DNA of 64,000 nt from contig OZ241746.1 of NCBI GenBank assembly GCA_965201045.1, positions 5,599,056-5,663,055 of the forward strand, read 5' to 3'. A program made the position numbers and the translations under genes. Positions within the stretch are counted from its first letter, which is position 1. Each line of letters opens with the position of its first letter. Below are positions 46,201 to 57,700 of this stretch, one piece after another. Origin of the DNA: JAPORK01 sp026710285. Its GTDB lineage: Bacteria; Pseudomonadota; Gammaproteobacteria; Pseudomonadales; Endozoicomonadaceae. The notes under the pieces are model-generated. The model searched no databases. It had not been told where the DNA came from and saw only the letters and a program-made list of their open reading frames with translations.

Positions 46201-48772
46201 TTCTACCTCACCAGCAGGGCATACTCATACAACTGAGTATAATAATCTGGGGTTACCCATCGCAACATTACTGGATGGAAAAATTCAGTCAAAAATCAGC
46301 TATGATCCTGTAACTATATTGGTAACTAGCAAAACAGATATGACAGGAACAACAATCTTCACTTACGATGATGATGGATTAATTCAGCAACAATTTCATT
46401 CAGGTAAACAGAATTATCCTGATTATCAGTTACACTGGTACTACGATCATAACCGACATAACGTGAGTGTAACTGATATTGCAAACAACAAAACAAAAGT
46501 CGTTTATGATAGACTGGTAAGAGTGACAAAAATGATTTATCAACAGGCTGACTGTAAAAATACAGAAACACTATCTGCCCAGACCTATGATGATTTTTCC
46601 CGTGTTATTGCCGTACAATATGGCAGCGGTATGCACAGATCTTTTCATTATGACTCGCTGGGTCATACAGATACGGTTACAGACAGATTAAACAATGCAT
46701 TATTGTCCCGATGGTCTTTCCGCTACGATCTCCTTGATAATATTACATTAAAAACCTATCAGACCAGTACTCAGCAGGCTTATTCCTCTTATTGGTATGA
46801 TACACTGGATAATCTGATCAGGATGACCTGTACCAGTACTTCTGCAAATGCATTATGCCCAAGGGATACTGTTTTTGAGGACTCTGGTTTAAAAAACACT
46901 CCTGTAATTACCAGACAGAATTATTCTTTTACATCATTGAATCAACTCAACAGTGTACAGGAACAATTACAAAATACACGACAAAAACAGACATTAAGCA
47001 AAACAATAAACTACCATTATACGGATAAATCAGCTCCATTTCGTCTGCAAACAATAAGCACAACCTGGAATCAACATGCCTCGGTAATACATCATTTCAA
47101 TTACGATATAATGGGTAATATGATAACAGAAGGAGAGGGCAATCATATTACTTATAATGCTTTTAATCAAATTCTTCAGGTAATAAAATCAGACGGAAAA
47201 CAAAGTGCTTACGCTTACGATAGCTCAGGCAAAGAAGTCATGGAAAAAAATAGTGCCGGTACTAATTATCTCTTTTACCGGAGTAATCAGTTGATCAATG
47301 AAAAAATTATCAGTCCTCAGCAGGATATTCATATTACCGGGTATCAGGGTAGCGCAAAAACTATTGATGGATTTATTGATGAATATAATGAAAGTAATTA
47401 TAAAGGCGACGTAGTTGCTACATTAACCCGCACTAAAAAAAACAGTGTTGAGTACAGACTTAGTCAACGTAATATTTACAGCCCTTATGGCATGTGCTGG
47501 CATGATAATTCTGCGATGCAGCCTTTGTATAAGCAAACACTTCCGGGGTTTGATGGCGAGCGAACAGATCATGCAACCGGTTGGCAATTCCTCGGTGCAG
47601 GACACAGAACCTACAACCCAAAGCAACGCTATTTTGTTAGTGAAGATCCGGCAGGTGGAGGATATGGGTTTGGTGGTAACAATCCGATCATGAACAGTGA
47701 TCCCACGGGTAATATGCCAAACTGGCTTGGTACTGCATTTAAATGGTTGGGGTATGCCGGTTCTTTCGGGCTTAATGCACTGCATGCAAAGTGGGCGCAT
47801 ATCGCCGGTGCTGTTATTACAACAGGTTTGACTATCGCAACTTTAGGTGCAGCAGCTTATACTTACGGAGGTACATTAATAGCATCCACTGTAACAGCCG
47901 GTACTGCTATCGCCGGCAGCGTTCCGGTTGCAGCAGCTGCTATACCTGCCAATAAGGGACTCAACATAGCAGCTTCTGTTATCGGAGGTATAGAAATGGC
48001 AGCGATGGTAACCACTGCGGCTGTGGATATAGGGCTATCTTTTATATCTGATCCACTGACGTTTACGGTAAAATCTATGCTGAATACCCCGGGAATTGAA
48101 CTTAGAAATTATTATATGAATTGTATTGAACCTGTGCCAATAGAATATAATCCACATATACCCAACATTGTATCTATTTTAAGAAAAAATATACCAGAGG
48201 TTATTAATAATGAGGATGGTGGTGAATGCTTTTTCAGGATACGAGACGATGAAATGCTTAAAAATGTCTGGACAGCTTTAAAATCAGCAAATAATCATCT
48301 TATCAGTTGTGATGTAGGGTGTGCTCTTGTTATAGCACAAATAAGAGAACGTCCTATAAATATAGTTAATATCGAGCTGTTACTTGAAGCAAAAATGTGC
48401 GTTTATCTGGGGCTGTCACAGAATATTAATATTGATGATGGATTAACTCATTTACTATCATGTTATCTTCTTAACTTATTTAGGCTTTTCATGTCAGTAG
48501 GTGACGCTCGTAATTTTGTTAACTACTCTTCTAATCCCTTAAGCTCATTAGAACAAGTTATGCTATCTCCCGGAGAAAACTGTGTTGTTACAATTATGAA
48601 TCATACACAGTTAATAAAAAGAGAAACTAATACTATTTGGTCAACTTATGATTTTAAAGGAAATGAAGTTAATAAAATTACCGGTTCAGTTCATGAAATA
48701 GAAAATATATTGTTTGATCATGCTGATCCAACACCATTCGGAAAAAAAATTATAGCCTCTATGAAAGTTTAA
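43253..48772 (+). CDS. Rhs/YD-repeat protein 1 with putative C58-like cysteine protease tail
   Basis: 1839 residues. N-terminal hydrophobic segment at about 11-33 (signal anchor), a conserved AGADTNTPWSNAFNFKKIWG block, then many YD repeats (YDLWDRL, YDRYGRQ, YDGFGRL, YDAPGRL) that should form an Rhs cocoon. The core ends RTYNPKQRYFVSEDPAGGGYGFGGNNP (1452-1478), followed by DPTGNMP and an Ala/Gly-rich hydrophobic stretch (about 1515-1610). The last ~230 residues carry Cys1659 (GGECFF), His1784 (NHTQLI) and Asp1800 (STYDFKGNE), which resemble the Cys-His-Asp triad of YopT-type proteases, with the same His-to-Asp spacing of 16. The protease reading is inference. No immunity gene follows. There is no clear ribosome site. 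Confidence 0.88.
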   Translation: MSFQDYQQQRIFIWIIPLFYTLLFFYEQCFLFVSATSVVKHKNQYSLRANPHLLSKKNHLPSLILNKKNKRSISIIKAGADTNTPWSNAFNFKKIWGTEIDPRTGTLRAHVKAGSLLSNWGHGPNIDLEINYSSSTYADVDKLGYGWSWNLTHFNPVTHQLTTSFGQNFYLQQKNNRQWFPLYHKLKDIRIVTTKNHLIITYANGLKETLNNAGYETLLEQQDGWSVHFYYQPGTHLLQSVTDDEHHSILLEYTRNHIKITSKGSEGQPVSVVINKEEGQVCTIALPVHSNDDGYSIYFSYTGHLITRVSYPTGLKKTFTYNCNDEMKIGLWSDASTASLCVVIRETVDPGAEQPLMTTHYQYTQANNNEHNYLGFNSGLEEHIRTFKDRLFESSVDYTYRTSEDNGITKEIHTYNKYHLLIDEQQISDRTQHILSEAQSFFCRTDQPNGCAHSSFADLPATYSQPLKVVTKLWGDKRTSVLPAITFETSQYDEQGRVISHTDTYGRLTKIHYCPLSGDRFCPPAPKDWPFNNLEESTTLYPAQTDSETTVLAPVITQNYYRKQSNRQGNNYILVLDHQIKYADQHYRITTRYYYQDKNNVFTYGLLKQTIFTGDTQPAAKLSSVVHDYYYTKSIDDRSKTTWSAVELSAGKKRLSAYITTSLFTNHALKSVDASGKNIIRYHYDLWDRLIQTDTAVGTPFAAISYYQYTVSPVLNQILVTAVNGMQSKVIFDGVGRQLINFSEAVSSTGKAIPGQWVLKHRTTYDRYGRQATQSAYLFDTANKLYALTTTQKYDDSGRVTQVHLPDQETAVTLYDDAERCVISYHKSSSGKRSALSVVKSNVLYKPLRQWVLPANNDPLPSLKSICTGEYLQKGLPEVRQSQMTYDGFGRLITETDPLGHIIKKHYDAPGRLTDITNPAGDKIHYVYDLTGHTIQRWSQPVTGGNYLLSSAEYNAAGDLLWSTGEDGKRTVFTYSEDGKPVSSTSPAGHTHTTEYNNLGLPIATLLDGKIQSKISYDPVTILVTSKTDMTGTTIFTYDDDGLIQQQFHSGKQNYPDYQLHWYYDHNRHNVSVTDIANNKTKVVYDRLVRVTKMIYQQADCKNTETLSAQTYDDFSRVIAVQYGSGMHRSFHYDSLGHTDTVTDRLNNALLSRWSFRYDLLDNITLKTYQTSTQQAYSSYWYDTLDNLIRMTCTSTSANALCPRDTVFEDSGLKNTPVITRQNYSFTSLNQLNSVQEQLQNTRQKQTLSKTINYHYTDKSAPFRLQTISTTWNQHASVIHHFNYDIMGNMITEGEGNHITYNAFNQILQVIKSDGKQSAYAYDSSGKEVMEKNSAGTNYLFYRSNQLINEKIISPQQDIHITGYQGSAKTIDGFIDEYNESNYKGDVVATLTRTKKNSVEYRLSQRNIYSPYGMCWHDNSAMQPLYKQTLPGFDGERTDHATGWQFLGAGHRTYNPKQRYFVSEDPAGGGYGFGGNNPIMNSDPTGNMPNWLGTAFKWLGYAGSFGLNALHAKWAHIAGAVITTGLTIATLGAAAYTYGGTLIASTVTAGTAIAGSVPVAAAAIPANKGLNIAASVIGGIEMAAMVTTAAVDIGLSFISDPLTFTVKSMLNTPGIELRNYYMNCIEPVPIEYNPHIPNIVSILRKNIPEVINNEDGGECFFRIRDDEMLKNVWTALKSANNHLISCDVGCALVIAQIRERPINIVNIELLLEAKMCVYLGLSQNINIDDGLTHLLSCYLLNLFRLFMSVGDARNFVNYSSNPLSSLEQVMLSPGENCVVTIMNHTQLIKRETNTIWSTYDFKGNEVNKITGSVHEIENILFDHADPTPFGKKIIASMKV

Positions 48773-49027
48773 CTTAATTATAGCTAAGAACCTGTTTATC
48801 ATCTTTTCACAGGTTACAAAGGTCAATAAAAAATCACTGTTTTACGAATAACTGGCTTTATTCATCTAATGAAATGATATAAACTCCATATATTCTAACT
48901 TAAATTTTACTCCTCAAAATTAATCAAACGATTACTTTGAGTATAGAAAATAAAAAAACAAAAAATTTTGTACATATTGATTTAATTATCGCGGGGCAAC
49001 CTCTGAAAACACCAACAAAAAAATATC
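48773..49027. repeat. Inter-rhs spacer 1
   Basis: 255 bp closely similar to 54542-54799 and 60311-60564. It starts with an AACCTGT...ACAGGTT hairpin shortly after the stop, has AT-rich middle sequence, and ends CAACCTCTGAAAACACCAAC just before the next start. No open frame that could be an immunity gene. Confidence 0.8.
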
Positions 49028-52000
49028 ATGTCTTTTCAATATTACCAGCAACAACAAATTTTTATTTGGATTATATCTCTGTTTTGTACATTACTGGTTT
49101 TTTATGAACAATGTTTTTTATTTGTATCTACAGCTTCAGTTGTTAAACATAAAAATCAATATAGTTTACATGCAAATCCACATTTGTTATCAAAAAAAAA
49201 TCATTTGCCTTCTCTTATTTTAAATAAGAAAAATAAACATAGCATCAGTATTATTAAAGCAGGAGCAGATACAAATACACCATGGTCTAACGCCTTTAAT
49301 TTTAAAAAAATATGGGGAACAGAGATTGATCCACGCACAGGTACACTAAGAGCACATGTTAAAGCAGGTAGCCTTCTCAGCAATTGGGGACATGGTCCAA
49401 ATATTGATCTGGAAATTAATTACAGCAGCAGCACATATGCTGATGTAGATAAACTGGGCTATGGATGGAGCTGGAATCTCACGCATTTTAATCCTGTAAC
49501 ACATCAGTTAACAACATCTTCTGGTCAAAACTTTTATCTGCAACAAAAAAATAATCGGCAATGGTTTCCTTTATATCACAAACTTAAAGATATTCGTATT
49601 GTGACTGATAAAAACCACTTAATTATCACTTATGCCAATGGTTTGAAAGAGACACTCAATGATGCAGGATACGAAATATTGCTGGAGCAACAAGATGGCT
49701 GGAGTGTACATTTTTATTATCAGCCCGGCACACATTTGTTACAGTCTGTTACTGATGATGAACACCACAGCATTTTACTTGAGTATACCAGAAATCACAT
49801 CAAAATCACCAGTAAAGGTAGTGAAGGACAACCTGTTTCAGTAGTAATTAATAAAGGAGAGGGACAGGTACGCACGATAGCACTCCCTGTGCACAGTAAT
49901 AATGATGGTTACAGTATTTATTTTAGCTATACAGATCATCTTGTTACCCGGGTCAGTTATCCTACCGGATTAAAAAAAACATTTACTTATAATTGTAATG
50001 ATGAAATGAAAATTGGTCTGTGGTCAGATGCATCAACTGCTTCGTTATGTGTAGTAATCAGAGAAACGGTCGATCCCGGTGCAGAACAACCATTGATGAC
50101 AACTCATTATCAATATATGCAAGCAAATAACAATGAACATAACTATCTGGGTTTTAATTCGGGACTGGAGGAACACATAAGAACTTTTAAAGACAGGCTA
50201 TTTGAATCATCTGTTGATTATACATACCGCACATCAGAAGACAACGGTATAACTAAGGAAATACACACTTACAATAAGTACCATCTGTTAATTGATGAAC
50301 AACAAATCAGTGACCGCACTCAACATATATTGTCAGAAGCACAAAGCTTTTTTTGTCGTACTGATCAGCCCAATGGCTGTGCTCATTCTTCTTTTGCTGA
50401 TCTGCCAGCCACTTATAGTCAACCACTAAAAGTAGTCACTAAACTGTGGGGAGATAAAGAAACTTCAGGTCTGCCTGCTATAACTTTTGAAACCAGTCAG
50501 CATGATGAGCAGGGACGGATTATTTCTCATACAGACACCTATGGACGTTTGACAAAAATACACTACTGCCCTTTAAGTGGTGACAAATTTTGTCCTCCTG
50601 CTCCCAAAGACTGGCCATTTAATAACCTGGAAGAATCAACTACATTATATCCGGCAAAAACTGATTCAGAAACGGCTATCCCGGTACCAGTTATTATCCA
50701 AAATTATTACCGTAAACAACCTAACCGCCGGGGGAGTGGTTATATTCTGGTGCTGGATCATCAAATAAAGTGTGCAGATCAGCACTACAGGATTACGACC
50801 CGCCATTATTATCAGGATAAAAACAATGTATTCACTTACGGACTGCTGAAGCAAACTGTTTTTACCGGTAACACACAACCAGCTGCTGAACTTTCTTCAG
50901 TTGTACATGATTATTATTACACAAAAAGTATCGATAATCGTAGTAAAACAACCTGGAGTGCGGTTGAATTAAGTGCAGGTAAAAAACGACTATCAGCTTA
51001 TATAACAACAAGCCTGTTCACCAATCATGCATTAAAGAGTGTGGATGCATCCGGTAAAAACATAATCCGCTATCACTATGATCTTTGGGACCGTCTCATA
51101 CAAATAGACACCGCTGTAGGTACATCTTTTGCTGCAAGTAGTTATTATCAGTATACCGTCTCATCTGTACTGAATCAGGTTTTGGTTACAGCTGTCAATG
51201 GCATGCAAAGCAAAGTTATGTTTGACGGAGCCGGACGGCAATTGATAAATTTTAGTGAAGCCGTTTCATCAACCGGAAAAGCAATACCTGGTCAATGGGT
51301 TTTAAAGCATCGTATAACTTATGACCAATATGGACGACAGACTACTCAGTCTGCTTATCTTTTTGATCCTGAAAACAAGCTATATGCTCTGACAACAACG
51401 CAAAAATACGATGATTCCGGCAGAGTGACGCAGGTTCACCTGCCTGATAAAGAGACAGCTATTACATTATATGATGATGCTGAACGCTGTGTTATCAGTT
51501 ACCATAAAAGCAGCTCAGGGAAACGTTCAGCATTATCAGTGGTAAAATCAAATGTCTTATATAAACCGCTCAGACAATGGGTGTTGCCTGCAAATGATGA
51601 TCCATTGCCATCACTAAAGAGCATTTGTACCGAGGAGTATTTACAAACAGGATTAACAGAAGTTCGTCTGTCTCAAATGACATATGATGGTTTTGGACGA
51701 CTGATTACAGAAACCGACCCCTTAGGGCATATTATAAAAAAGCATTATGATGCACCTGGACGGTTAACCGATACAACTAATCCTGCGGGTAATAAGATCC
51801 ATTATGTTTATGATCTGACCGGGCATACTATCCAGTGTTGGTCACAGCCTGTTACCGGTGGAAATTATCTGCTGTCTTCTGCTGAATATAATGCAGCAGA
51901 TGATTTATTGTGGAGCGCAGGTGAGGATGGCAGGCGTACTGTTTTTGCCTATAGCGAAGATGGTAAACCCGTTTCTTCTACCTCACCAGCAGGGCATACT

Positions 52001-54541
52001 TATACAACTGAGTATAATGATCTGGGGTTACCCATCACAACATTACTGGATGGAAAAATTCAGTCGAAAATCAGCTATGATCCTGTAACTATATTAGTAA
52101 CCAGCCAGACAGATATGACAGGAACAACAACCTTCACTTACGATGATGATGGATTAATTCAGCAACAATCTCATTTAGGTAAACAGAATTATCCTGATTA
52201 TCAGTTGAACTGGTACTACGATAATAATCGGCGTAATATGAGTGTAACTGATATTGCAAACAACAAAACACAAGCCGTTTATGACAGACTGGGAAGAGTG
52301 ACAAAAGTGATTTATCAACAGGCTGATCCCAAAAATACAGAAACACTATCTGTCCAGACCTATGATGACTTTTCCCGTGTTATTGCCATTCAATATGGCA
52401 GTGGTATGCACAGATCTTTTCATTATGACTCGCTGGGTCATACAGATACAGTTACAGATAGATTAAACAATGCATTATTGTCCCGATGGTCTTTCCGCTA
52501 CGATCTCCTTGACAATATTACCGTAAAAACCTATCAGACCAGTACTCAGCAGGCTTCTTCCTCTTATTGGTATGATGCACTGGATAATCTGGTCAGGATG
52601 ACCTGTACCAGTACTTCTGCAAATGTATTATGCCCAAGGGATACTATTTTTGAGGGCTCTGGTTTGAAAAATACCCCCATAATTACCAGACAAAATTATT
52701 CTTTTACACCATTGAATCAACTAAAAAGTGTACAGGAACAATTACAAAATCCACTACAAAAACAGACATTGAGCAAAACAATAAACTACCATTATACGGA
52801 TAAATCAGCTCCATTTCGTCTTCAAACAATAAGCACAACCTGGAATCAGCATGCATCGGTAATACATCATTTTGATTACGATATAATGGGTAATATGATA
52901 ACAGAGGGAGAAGGCAATCATATTAGTTATAATGCTTTTAATCAAATTATTCAGGTAATAAAACCAGATGGAAAGCAAAGTGCTTACGCTTACGATAGCT
53001 CAGGCAAAGAAGTCATGGAAAAAAATAGTACCGGTACTAATTATCTCTTTTACCGGAGTAATCAGTTGATCAATGAAAAAATTATCAGTCCTCAGCAGGA
53101 TATTCATATTACCGGGTATCAGGGTAGCACAAAAACTATAGACGGATTTATTTATGAATATAATGAAAGTAACTATAAAGGCGACGTAGTTGCTACATTA
53201 ACTCGTACCAAAAAAAACAGTGTTAAGTACAGACTTAGTCAACGCAATGTTTACAGTCCTTATGGCATGCGCTGGCATAATAATTCTGCGATGAAGCCTT
53301 TGTACCAGCAAACACTCCCAGGGTTTGATGGCGAGCGAACAGATCATGCAACCGGCTGGCAATTCCTCGGTGCAGGACACAGAACCTACAACCCAAAGCA
53401 ACGCTATTTTGTTAGTGAAGATCCGACAGGTGGAGGATATGGATTTGGTGGTAACAACCCGATAATGAACAGTGATCCCACGGGTAATATGCCAAAATGG
53501 ATCGGTACTGCATTTAAATGGTTAGGGTATGCCGGTTCTTTCGGGCTTAATGCACTGCATGCAAAGTGGGCACACATCGCAGGTACTGTTATTACAGCAG
53601 GTTTGACTATCGCAACTTTAGGTGCAGCAGCCTATACTTACGGAGGTACATTAATAGCATCCGCAGTAACAGCCGGTACTGCTATCGCCGGCAGCGTTCC
53701 GGTTGCAGCAGCTGCTATACCTGCCAATAAAGGGCTCAACATAGCAGCTTCTGTCATAGGAGGTATAGAAATGGCAGCGATGGTAACCACTGCAGCTGTG
53801 GATATGGGGCTATCTTTTATGTCTGACCCTCTAACGTCTGCAATAAAGTCGATGCTGAATACTCCAGGAATTGAACTTGGAGATTATTATCTAAATTGTA
53901 TTGAACCTGCACCAAGAGAATATAACCCACGCATACCCAACCTTGGATCTATTTTAAGAAATAATATACCAGAGATTATTAATAATGAGGATGGTGGTAG
54001 ATGCTTTTTCAGGGTACGAGACGATGAAATGCTTAAAAATGTCTGGACAGCTTTAAAATCAGCAAATAATCATCTCATCAGTTGTGATGTAGGGTGTGCT
54101 CTTGCTATAGCACAAATAAGACAACGCTCTATAAATATAGTTAATATCGAGCTGTTACTTGAAGCAAAAATGTATATTTATCTGGGTCTGTCACAGAATA
54201 TTAATATTGATGGATTAATGCATTTAATATCATATTACGCTATTCAATTATTTAGGCTTTTCAGATTATTAGGTAACGCTCATGATTTTGTTAACTATCC
54301 TAACCCATTAAACTCATTAGAACAAGTTATGCTATCTCCCGGTGAGGAATGTGTTATTACAATTATAAATCATACACAGTTAATAAAAAGAGAAACTGAT
54401 ACTATTTGGTCAACTTATGATTTTAAAGGAAATGAAGTTAATAAAATTACCGGTCAAATTCATGAAATAGAAAATATATTGTTTGATCATGCTAATGAAA
54501 CACCATATGGAAAACAAATTATATTCTCTATGAAAGTTTAA
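49028..54541 (+). CDS. Rhs/YD-repeat protein 2 with putative C58-like cysteine protease tail
   Basis: 1837 residues and nearly the same as protein 1 from the N-terminal hydrophobic segment through the core end YNPKQRYFVSEDPTGGGYGFGG. Differences are clustered: this copy alone has DPENKLYAL and GLTEVRLSQ in the YD region, while it shares KIGLWSDAST with protein 1 against KVDLPLDAST in protein 3. The C-terminal domain keeps Cys1659 (GGRCFF), His1782 and Asp1798, but is more diverged than the core, as is common for Rhs tips. Expected to be exported or injected; no T6SS PAAR domain is visible at the N-terminus, so the delivery route is unknown. Confidence 0.88.
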   Translation: MSFQYYQQQQIFIWIISLFCTLLVFYEQCFLFVSTASVVKHKNQYSLHANPHLLSKKNHLPSLILNKKNKHSISIIKAGADTNTPWSNAFNFKKIWGTEIDPRTGTLRAHVKAGSLLSNWGHGPNIDLEINYSSSTYADVDKLGYGWSWNLTHFNPVTHQLTTSSGQNFYLQQKNNRQWFPLYHKLKDIRIVTDKNHLIITYANGLKETLNDAGYEILLEQQDGWSVHFYYQPGTHLLQSVTDDEHHSILLEYTRNHIKITSKGSEGQPVSVVINKGEGQVRTIALPVHSNNDGYSIYFSYTDHLVTRVSYPTGLKKTFTYNCNDEMKIGLWSDASTASLCVVIRETVDPGAEQPLMTTHYQYMQANNNEHNYLGFNSGLEEHIRTFKDRLFESSVDYTYRTSEDNGITKEIHTYNKYHLLIDEQQISDRTQHILSEAQSFFCRTDQPNGCAHSSFADLPATYSQPLKVVTKLWGDKETSGLPAITFETSQHDEQGRIISHTDTYGRLTKIHYCPLSGDKFCPPAPKDWPFNNLEESTTLYPAKTDSETAIPVPVIIQNYYRKQPNRRGSGYILVLDHQIKCADQHYRITTRHYYQDKNNVFTYGLLKQTVFTGNTQPAAELSSVVHDYYYTKSIDNRSKTTWSAVELSAGKKRLSAYITTSLFTNHALKSVDASGKNIIRYHYDLWDRLIQIDTAVGTSFAASSYYQYTVSSVLNQVLVTAVNGMQSKVMFDGAGRQLINFSEAVSSTGKAIPGQWVLKHRITYDQYGRQTTQSAYLFDPENKLYALTTTQKYDDSGRVTQVHLPDKETAITLYDDAERCVISYHKSSSGKRSALSVVKSNVLYKPLRQWVLPANDDPLPSLKSICTEEYLQTGLTEVRLSQMTYDGFGRLITETDPLGHIIKKHYDAPGRLTDTTNPAGNKIHYVYDLTGHTIQCWSQPVTGGNYLLSSAEYNAADDLLWSAGEDGRRTVFAYSEDGKPVSSTSPAGHTYTTEYNDLGLPITTLLDGKIQSKISYDPVTILVTSQTDMTGTTTFTYDDDGLIQQQSHLGKQNYPDYQLNWYYDNNRRNMSVTDIANNKTQAVYDRLGRVTKVIYQQADPKNTETLSVQTYDDFSRVIAIQYGSGMHRSFHYDSLGHTDTVTDRLNNALLSRWSFRYDLLDNITVKTYQTSTQQASSSYWYDALDNLVRMTCTSTSANVLCPRDTIFEGSGLKNTPIITRQNYSFTPLNQLKSVQEQLQNPLQKQTLSKTINYHYTDKSAPFRLQTISTTWNQHASVIHHFDYDIMGNMITEGEGNHISYNAFNQIIQVIKPDGKQSAYAYDSSGKEVMEKNSTGTNYLFYRSNQLINEKIISPQQDIHITGYQGSTKTIDGFIYEYNESNYKGDVVATLTRTKKNSVKYRLSQRNVYSPYGMRWHNNSAMKPLYQQTLPGFDGERTDHATGWQFLGAGHRTYNPKQRYFVSEDPTGGGYGFGGNNPIMNSDPTGNMPKWIGTAFKWLGYAGSFGLNALHAKWAHIAGTVITAGLTIATLGAAAYTYGGTLIASAVTAGTAIAGSVPVAAAAIPANKGLNIAASVIGGIEMAAMVTTAAVDMGLSFMSDPLTSAIKSMLNTPGIELGDYYLNCIEPAPREYNPRIPNLGSILRNNIPEIINNEDGGRCFFRVRDDEMLKNVWTALKSANNHLISCDVGCALAIAQIRQRSINIVNIELLLEAKMYIYLGLSQNINIDGLMHLISYYAIQLFRLFRLLGNAHDFVNYPNPLNSLEQVMLSPGEECVITIINHTQLIKRETDTIWSTYDFKGNEVNKITGQIHEIENILFDHANETPYGKQIIFSMKV

Positions 54542-54799
54542 CTTATTTATAGTTTATAGCTAAGAATCTGTTTATCATTTTTTTCACAGGTTACAAAAGT
54601 CAATAAAAAATCACTATTTTACGGATAACTGGCTTTATTCATCTAATGATATAAACTCCATATATTCTAACCTAAATTTTACTCCTCAAAAGCAACCAAA
54701 CGATTACTTTGAGTATAGAAAATAAAAAAAACAGAAATTTTGTATATCTTGGTTTAATTATCCCGGGGCAACCTCTGAAAACACCAATCAAAAAATATC
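54542..54799. repeat. Inter-rhs spacer 2
   Basis: 258 bp, the second copy of the spacer, with the same post-stop hairpin region and the same CAACCTCTGAAAACACCAA end. No gene. Confidence 0.8.
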
Positions 54800-57700
54800 A
54801 TGTCCTTTCAATATTACCAGCAACAACGAATTTTTATTTGGATTATATCTCTGTTTTGTACATTACTGGTTTTTTATGAACAATATTTTTTATTTGCGTC
54901 TGCAGCTTCAGTTGTTAAACATAAAAATCAATATAGTTTACATGCAAATCCACATTTGTTATCAAAAAAAAATCACTTATCTTATGTTGTTTTAAATAAT
55001 AAAAATAAACGTAATCTCAGTACTATTAAAGCAGGAGCAGATACAAATACACCATGGTCTAACGCCTTTAATTTTAAAAAAATATGGGGAACAGAGATTG
55101 ATCCACGCACAGGTATACTCAGTGCACATGTTAAAACAGGTAGCCTTCTCAGTAATTGGGGACATGGTCCAAATATTGATCTGGAAATTAATTACAGCAG
55201 CAACGCATATGCTGATGTGGATAAACTGGGTTATGGATGGAACTGGAATCTCACGCATTTTAATCCTGTAACACATCAGTTAACAACATCTTCTGGTCAA
55301 AACTTTTATCTGCAACAAAAAAATAACCGGCAATGGTTTCCTTTGTATCACAAACTTAAAGATATTCGTATTGTGACTAATAAAAACCACTTAATTATCA
55401 CTTATGCTAATGGTTTAAAAGAAACACTCAATGATGCAGGATACGAAACATTACTGGAGCAACAAGATGGCTGGAGTGTGCATTTTTGTTATCAGCCTGG
55501 CACACATTTGTTACAGTCTGTTACTGATGATGAACACCACAGTATTTCACTTAAGTACACCATAAATCACATCAAAATCACCAGTAAAGGTAGTGAAGGA
55601 CAACCTGTTTCAGTAGTAATTAATAAAGAAGAGGGACAGGTACGCACCATAGCACTCCCTGTGCACAGTAATGATGATGGTTACAGTATTTATTTTAGCT
55701 ATACAGGTCATCTTATTACCCGGGTCAGTTACCCTACTGGATTAAAAAAAACATTTACTTATAATTGTAATGATGAAATGAAAGTCGATTTGCCGTTAGA
55801 TGCATCAACTGCTTCGCTATGTGTAGTAATCAGAGAAACGGTCGATCCCGGTGCAGAACAACCATTGATGACAACCCATTATCAATATACGCAAGCAAAT
55901 AACAATGAACATAACTATCTTGGTTTTAATTCAGGACTGGAGGAACACATAAGAACTTTTAAAGACAGACTGTTTGAATCACCTGTTGATTATACATACC
56001 GCACACTAGAAGACAATGGTTTAACTAAAGAAATACACACTTACAATAAATACCATTTGTTAATTGATGACCAACAAATCAGTGACCGGACTCAACATAT
56101 ATTGTCAGAAGCACAAAGCTTTTTTTGTCGTACTGATCAGCCTAATGGCTGTGCTCATTCTTCTTTTGCTGATCTGCCAGACACTTATAGCCAGCCGCTA
56201 AAAGTAGTAACTAAACTATGGGGAGATAAAGGCACTTCAGGTCTGCCTGCTATAACTTTTGAAATCAGTCAGTATGATGAGCAGGGACGGATTATTTCTC
56301 ATACAGACACCTATGGACGTTTGACAAAAATAAACTACTGCCCTTTGAGTGGTGACAGATTCTGCCCTCCTGCTCCCAAAGACTGGCCATTTAATAACCT
56401 GGAAGAGTCAACTACATTATATCCGGCACAAACCGATTCAGAAACTGTTGTCCTGGCACCGGTTATTACCCAAAATTATTACCGTAAACAACCCAACCAC
56501 CAGGGGAATGATTATATTTTGGTACTAGACCATCAAATAAAGTATGCAGATCATCACTACAGGATTACGAACCGCCATTACTATCAGGATAAAAATAATG
56601 TATTCACTTACGGACTGCTAAAGCAAACTATTTTTACCGGTGATACACAACCATCCGCTAAACTTTCTTCAGTTGTGCATGATTATTATTACACAGAAAG
56701 TATCGATAATCATAGTAAAACAACCTGGAGTGCGGTTGAATTGAGTGCAGGTAAAAAACGACTATCCACTTATATAACAACCAGCCTGTTTACCAATCAC
56801 ATATTACAAAGTGTGGATGCATCCGGTAAAAACATAATCCGCTATCACTATGATCTTTGGGACCGTCTCATACAAACAGACACCGCTGTAGGTACACCTT
56901 TTGCTGCAAGTAGTTATTATCAGTATACCGTCTCACCTGTACTGAATCAGGTTTTGGTTACAGCTGTCAATGGCATGCAAAGCAAAGTTATGTTTGACGG
57001 AGCCGGACGGCAATTGATAAATTTTAGTGAAGCCGTTTCATCAACTGGAAAAGCAATACCTGGTCAATGGGTTTTAAAGCATCGTACAACGTATGACCGA
57101 TATGGGCGACAAGCTACTCAGTCTGCTTATCTTTTTGATACCGCAAACAAGCTATATGCACTGACTACGATGCAAAAATATGATGATTCCGGCAGAGTGA
57201 CGCAGATTCACCTGCCTGATCAAGAGACAGCTGTTACATTATATGATGATGCTGAACGCTGTGTTATCAGTTACCATAAAAGCAGCTCAGGAAAGCGTTC
57301 AGCATTATCGGTGGTAAAATCAAATGTCTTATATAAACCACTCAGACAATGGGTTTTGCCTGCAAATAATGGTCCGTTGCCATCACTAAAAAGCATTTGT
57401 ACTGGGGAGTATTTGCAAACAGGATTACCAGAAGTTCGTCAGTCTCAAATGACATATGATGGTTTTGGACGACTGATTACAGAAACCGATCCCTTAGGGC
57501 ATGTTATAAAAAAGCATTATGATGCACCCGGACGGTTAACCGATATAACTAATCCTGCGGGTGATAAGATCCATTATGTTTATGATCTGACCGGGCATAC
57601 TATCCAGCGTTGGTCACAGCCTGTTAGCGGTGGAAATTATCTGCTGTCTTCTGCTGAGTATAATGCAGCAGGTGATTTATTGTGGAGCGCAGGAGAGGAT

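Noticed and set aside
46083..46313. Small plus-strand frame (MEIICCLLL...) repeated in all four rhs genes
   Set aside because: It is conserved only because the rhs coding sequence is conserved; it lies entirely in another frame of rhs, so it is not a candidate immunity gene.
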